Of a stretch of DNA of 64,000 nucleotides, positions 61,701 to 64,000 are shown one piece after another. The stretch spans positions 248,001 to 312,000 of the forward strand of contig NZ_JBGGWA010000003.1 in NCBI RefSeq assembly GCF_041321145.1. The letters are read 5' to 3'. Numbering within the stretch: the stretch's first letter is position 1; the number at the start of each line of letters is the position of its first letter. The notes below the pieces were generated by a model that was not told where the DNA came from, made no database searches, and was given only the letters and a program-made list of their open reading frames with translations. The translations under genes were made by a program, and so were the position numbers. Source of the stretch: Paraburkholderia sp041321145 (GTDB taxonomy: Bacteria > Pseudomonadota > Gammaproteobacteria > Burkholderiales > Burkholderiaceae).

Positions 61701-64000
61701 TCAAACAATATTCTGGGCGAAACCGGCGGCCGATTCCATGTCGACAGCAACGATCCGCGACACGCCCTGCTCCTGCATGGTCACGCCGATCAGCTGCTGC
61801 GCCATTTCCATCGCGATCTTGTTATGCGAAATGAACAGGAACTGGGTCTTGTCCGACATCGCGCGCACCAGGTTCGCGAAACGCTCCGTGTTGGCGTCGT
61901 CGAGCGGCGCGTCCACTTCGTCGAGCAGACAGAACGGCGCGGGATTCAGCTGGAACATCGCGAACACCAGCGCGGTGGCGGTCAGCGCCTTCTCGCCGCC
62001 CGACAACAGGTGAATCGTCGAATTCTTCTTGCCCGGCGGTTGCGCCATCACCTGCACGCCGGCGTCGAGAATTTCGTCGCCGGTCATGATCAGCCTCGCC
62101 TGGCCGCCGCCAAAGAGACGCGGGAACAGTTCGCCGAAATGACGGTTCACTTCGTCGAAGGTGCCTTGCAGCAAGGTGCGCGTTTCGCCGTCGATCTTGC
62201 GGATCGCGTCTTCCAGCGTTTCGATCGCGTTGTTGAGGTCGGCCGATTGCGAATCGAGGAACGACTTGCGCTCGCTCGCCGCCTTGAGTTCGTCGAGTGC
62301 GGCCATGTTGACCGGGCCCAGCGCCGTGATCGCGTTGTTGATCCGCGTGACCTCGCCTTGCAGGTACGACGGCTTCATGTCCGGGGTGAGCTTGGCCTGC
62401 AATTGCGCTTCATCGACGCCGGCTGCCGCTAGTTGCTCGATGAACTGCTCGCCGTTCAGGCGCGCGGCCTGTTCCTTCAACTGCAATTCGTTGATGCGGT
62501 CACGCAGCGGCTGCAGCGCACGCTCGGCGGTCAAACGGGTTTCGTCGGCGGCACGCAGCTTGGCGGTCAGGTCGTCCAGTTCGAGGCGTGCGGCGTGCAG
62601 CGCTTCTTCCTTGACCGCGCGAATATCGAGCGCGTCCTGCAAGCCGGTATGCGCGGTTTGCTCGTTGATGGTTTCGAGCTCGGCGCGTGCATCGTCCAGC
62701 GACGCGGCGACGCGCTCGCTCTGCTCATGCGCAACCTGGATGCTGCGCTTCAATTCGTCGATGCGGTTCGCCATGTTGCGCGCGGCGAAGCGCGCGTCGG
62801 TGGCGGCCCGATCGAGATCGCGCGATTGGGCGCGCGCGGCGGTGAGTGCTTCGTCGAGCGCTTCGAAGGCCAACTGGTGGTCTTCGAAACGCGCCTGCAA
62901 TTCGGCGAGTTCGGCGTCGTGACGCTCGAAGTTCGCTTCCGATTCGCCGCGCAATGCGCGCTGCTCTTCGATCTGTGCGGTGATTTCCGCGAGCTCTTCA
63001 CGGATTTGCGTACTGCGCTGCGTGTAGCGTTCGTGCGCTTGTGCGAGCTTGAGCACGTCCATCTGCAAGGCGTGCACGCGTTGCGTCGCGCGCTCCGACT
63101 GTTGACGTACATCGGTCAAAGCTTGCGCGGCTTGCGTGTGCGCGGCTTCGGCACGGATTGCGGCGGCCTTCGCCTCATCGGCAAGCAAGGCTTGCGCACG
63201 CACCTGGCGGCCCAGATTTTCAATTTCCTGCTGGCGGGCCAGCATGCCGGCCTGTTCGGAGTCGGCGGCATACAACTGGACGCCGACCCGCGTCACCACG
63301 TGGCCGGCCTTGACGACGAACGAGCCGCCTTCCGGCAATTGCGCGCGCATGGCGAGCGCCTGTTGCAGGTCGTCAGCGACAAAGGCGAGGCCGAGCCAGT
63401 CGTTCAGCACCGCGCGAATGCCTGCGTCGTCGATGCGAACCAGCGACAGCAGCGGACGCAAAGCCGCCGGCGGGGCGACCGGCTGTCCGGCTGCCGGCGG
63501 GGCGTAGAACGCGAGCTTGGCGGGCGGCGCATCGGTGGCAAACGCCTTGACCCAATCGAGGTTCGACACCTCCAGGGCGGCGAGCCGCTCGCGCAGCACC
63601 GCTTCGAGCGCGGCTTCCCAACCGGCTTCGACATGCAGCTTCTTCCACAGACGCGGCAGGCCGCTCAACTCGTGCTTTTCGAGCCACGGCTGGATCTTGC
63701 CTTCGGTCTGGACGTTTTCCTGCAGTTGCTTGAGCGCGGCAAGGCGCGCGTCGAGCTGGTGAATCTGCGCGCTTTCCGACTGCACACGCTCCTGTGCGCT
63801 ACGGCGTTCGCCGTCCAGACGCGGCAGGGTTTCCTGAGCATCGGTCAGACGTGCCTGAGCGTCATGCAGGATTTCTTCGTGCTCGGCGAGCTGCATGCGC
63901 AGGTCTTCGAGCTGCGCTTCGTCAGGGGCATCCAGCCCGCCCGCCTCCGACTTCAGCCGCTCGTGACGCTGTTGCAACTGCTGCAATTGCTGATCGGCAT
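61701..64000 (-). CDS. smc: chromosome segregation protein SMC, C-terminal part (gene continues beyond window)
   Basis: SMC is the condensin ATPase that organises chromosomes with ScpAB. About 766 codons are visible, open to the last base of the window. They contain the second half: the end of the N-terminal coiled coil (RLKSEAGGLDAPDEAQLEDL), the hinge (LPRLWKKLHVEAGWEAALEA and DSEQAGMLARQ), the returning coiled coil, and the C-terminal head with signature LLSGGEKALTATALVFAMFQ and Walker B FCLLDEVDAPLDDAN. The N-terminal Walker A half is outside. Upstream of zipA on the same strand. Confidence 0.95.
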   Translation of the reverse strand, partial: ADQQLQQLQQRHERLKSEAGGLDAPDEAQLEDLRMQLAEHEEILHDAQARLTDAQETLPRLDGERRSAQERVQSESAQIHQLDARLAALKQLQENVQTEGKIQPWLEKHELSGLPRLWKKLHVEAGWEAALEAVLRERLAALEVSNLDWVKAFATDAPPAKLAFYAPPAAGQPVAPPAALRPLLSLVRIDDAGIRAVLNDWLGLAFVADDLQQALAMRAQLPEGGSFVVKAGHVVTRVGVQLYAADSEQAGMLARQQEIENLGRQVRAQALLADEAKAAAIRAEAAHTQAAQALTDVRQQSERATQRVHALQMDVLKLAQAHERYTQRSTQIREELAEITAQIEEQRALRGESEANFERHDAELAELQARFEDHQLAFEALDEALTAARAQSRDLDRAATDARFAARNMANRIDELKRSIQVAHEQSERVAASLDDARAELETINEQTAHTGLQDALDIRAVKEEALHAARLELDDLTAKLRAADETRLTAERALQPLRDRINELQLKEQAARLNGEQFIEQLAAAGVDEAQLQAKLTPDMKPSYLQGEVTRINNAITALGPVNMAALDELKAASERKSFLDSQSADLNNAIETLEDAIRKIDGETRTLLQGTFDEVNRHFGELFPRLFGGGQARLIMTGDEILDAGVQVMAQPPGKKNSTIHLLSGGEKALTATALVFAMFQLNPAPFCLLDEVDAPLDDANTERFANLVRAMSDKTQFLFISHNKIAMEMAQQLIGVTMQEQGVSRIVAVDMESAAGFAQNIV

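Overview
The window reads as a chromosome segment of a Burkholderiaceae betaproteobacterium, most likely Paraburkholderia. GC is high, and the housekeeping gene order matches that group: smc-zipA-ligA-def; map-glnD-rluB; rpsB-tsf-pyrH-frr-uppS-cdsA-dxr-rseP-bamA-ompH-lpxD-fabZ-lpxA-lpxB-rnhB; ppsA divergent from ppsR; smpB divergent from ratA-rnfH; guaB-guaA. The genus is an inference from recalled family resemblance and synteny; no search was run.

Layout. (1) Bases 1-2435 carry the start of an LD-carboxypeptidase gene, tadA, a DUF1992 gene, a tiny Cys/Gly-rich lipoprotein and thpR. (2) Bases about 2436-22809 look like an accessory insertion between thpR/tadA and guaA. It holds a LysR regulator with an M20 amidohydrolase and a DUF2817 peptidase-like protein; an intact GntR regulator of the phosphonate type; remnants of acetyl-CoA synthetase and of two methyl-accepting chemotaxis proteins; and a complete 2-aminoethylphosphonate (AEP) uptake and degradation locus. 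(3) Bases 22810-31163 hold guaA, a membrane protein, guaB, a DMT transporter, rnfH-ratA, smpB and an SPFH/NfeD pair. (4) Bases 31329-35078 are ppsA/ppsR. (5) Bases 35143-51480 are the long minus-strand envelope and translation operon, from rpsB down to an SpoU methyltransferase. (6) Bases 51941-57415 are map-glnD-rluB on the plus strand. (7) Bases 57554-64000 are def, ligA, zipA and the C-terminal part of smc on the minus strand.

The AEP locus is the main functional story. A minus-strand operon runs ATPase - fused permease - FAD amine oxidoreductase - PhnW transaminase - periplasmic binding protein - alanine dehydrogenase. A divergent plus-strand operon runs regulator remnant - PhnA phosphonoacetate hydrolase - PhnY phosphonoacetaldehyde dehydrogenase. 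Together they should import AEP, convert it to phosphonoacetaldehyde (PhnW with pyruvate giving alanine, or possibly the flavoenzyme), oxidise it to phosphonoacetate and cleave that to acetate and phosphate. Alanine dehydrogenase would return alanine to pyruvate and release ammonium, closing the amino-group loop.

The most unusual points are: a PhnR-type regulator inside the phnAY operon that has lost nearly its whole winged-helix DNA-binding domain; a long inverted repeat bracketing the near-consensus promoter in front of it; inverted chemotaxis-gene remnants on both sides of the AEP locus; a 49-bp tandem array of palindromes before ompH; and a roughly 430-residue repetitive charged extension on RluB. 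I found no tRNA, rRNA, CRISPR array, intact insertion sequence or integrase.
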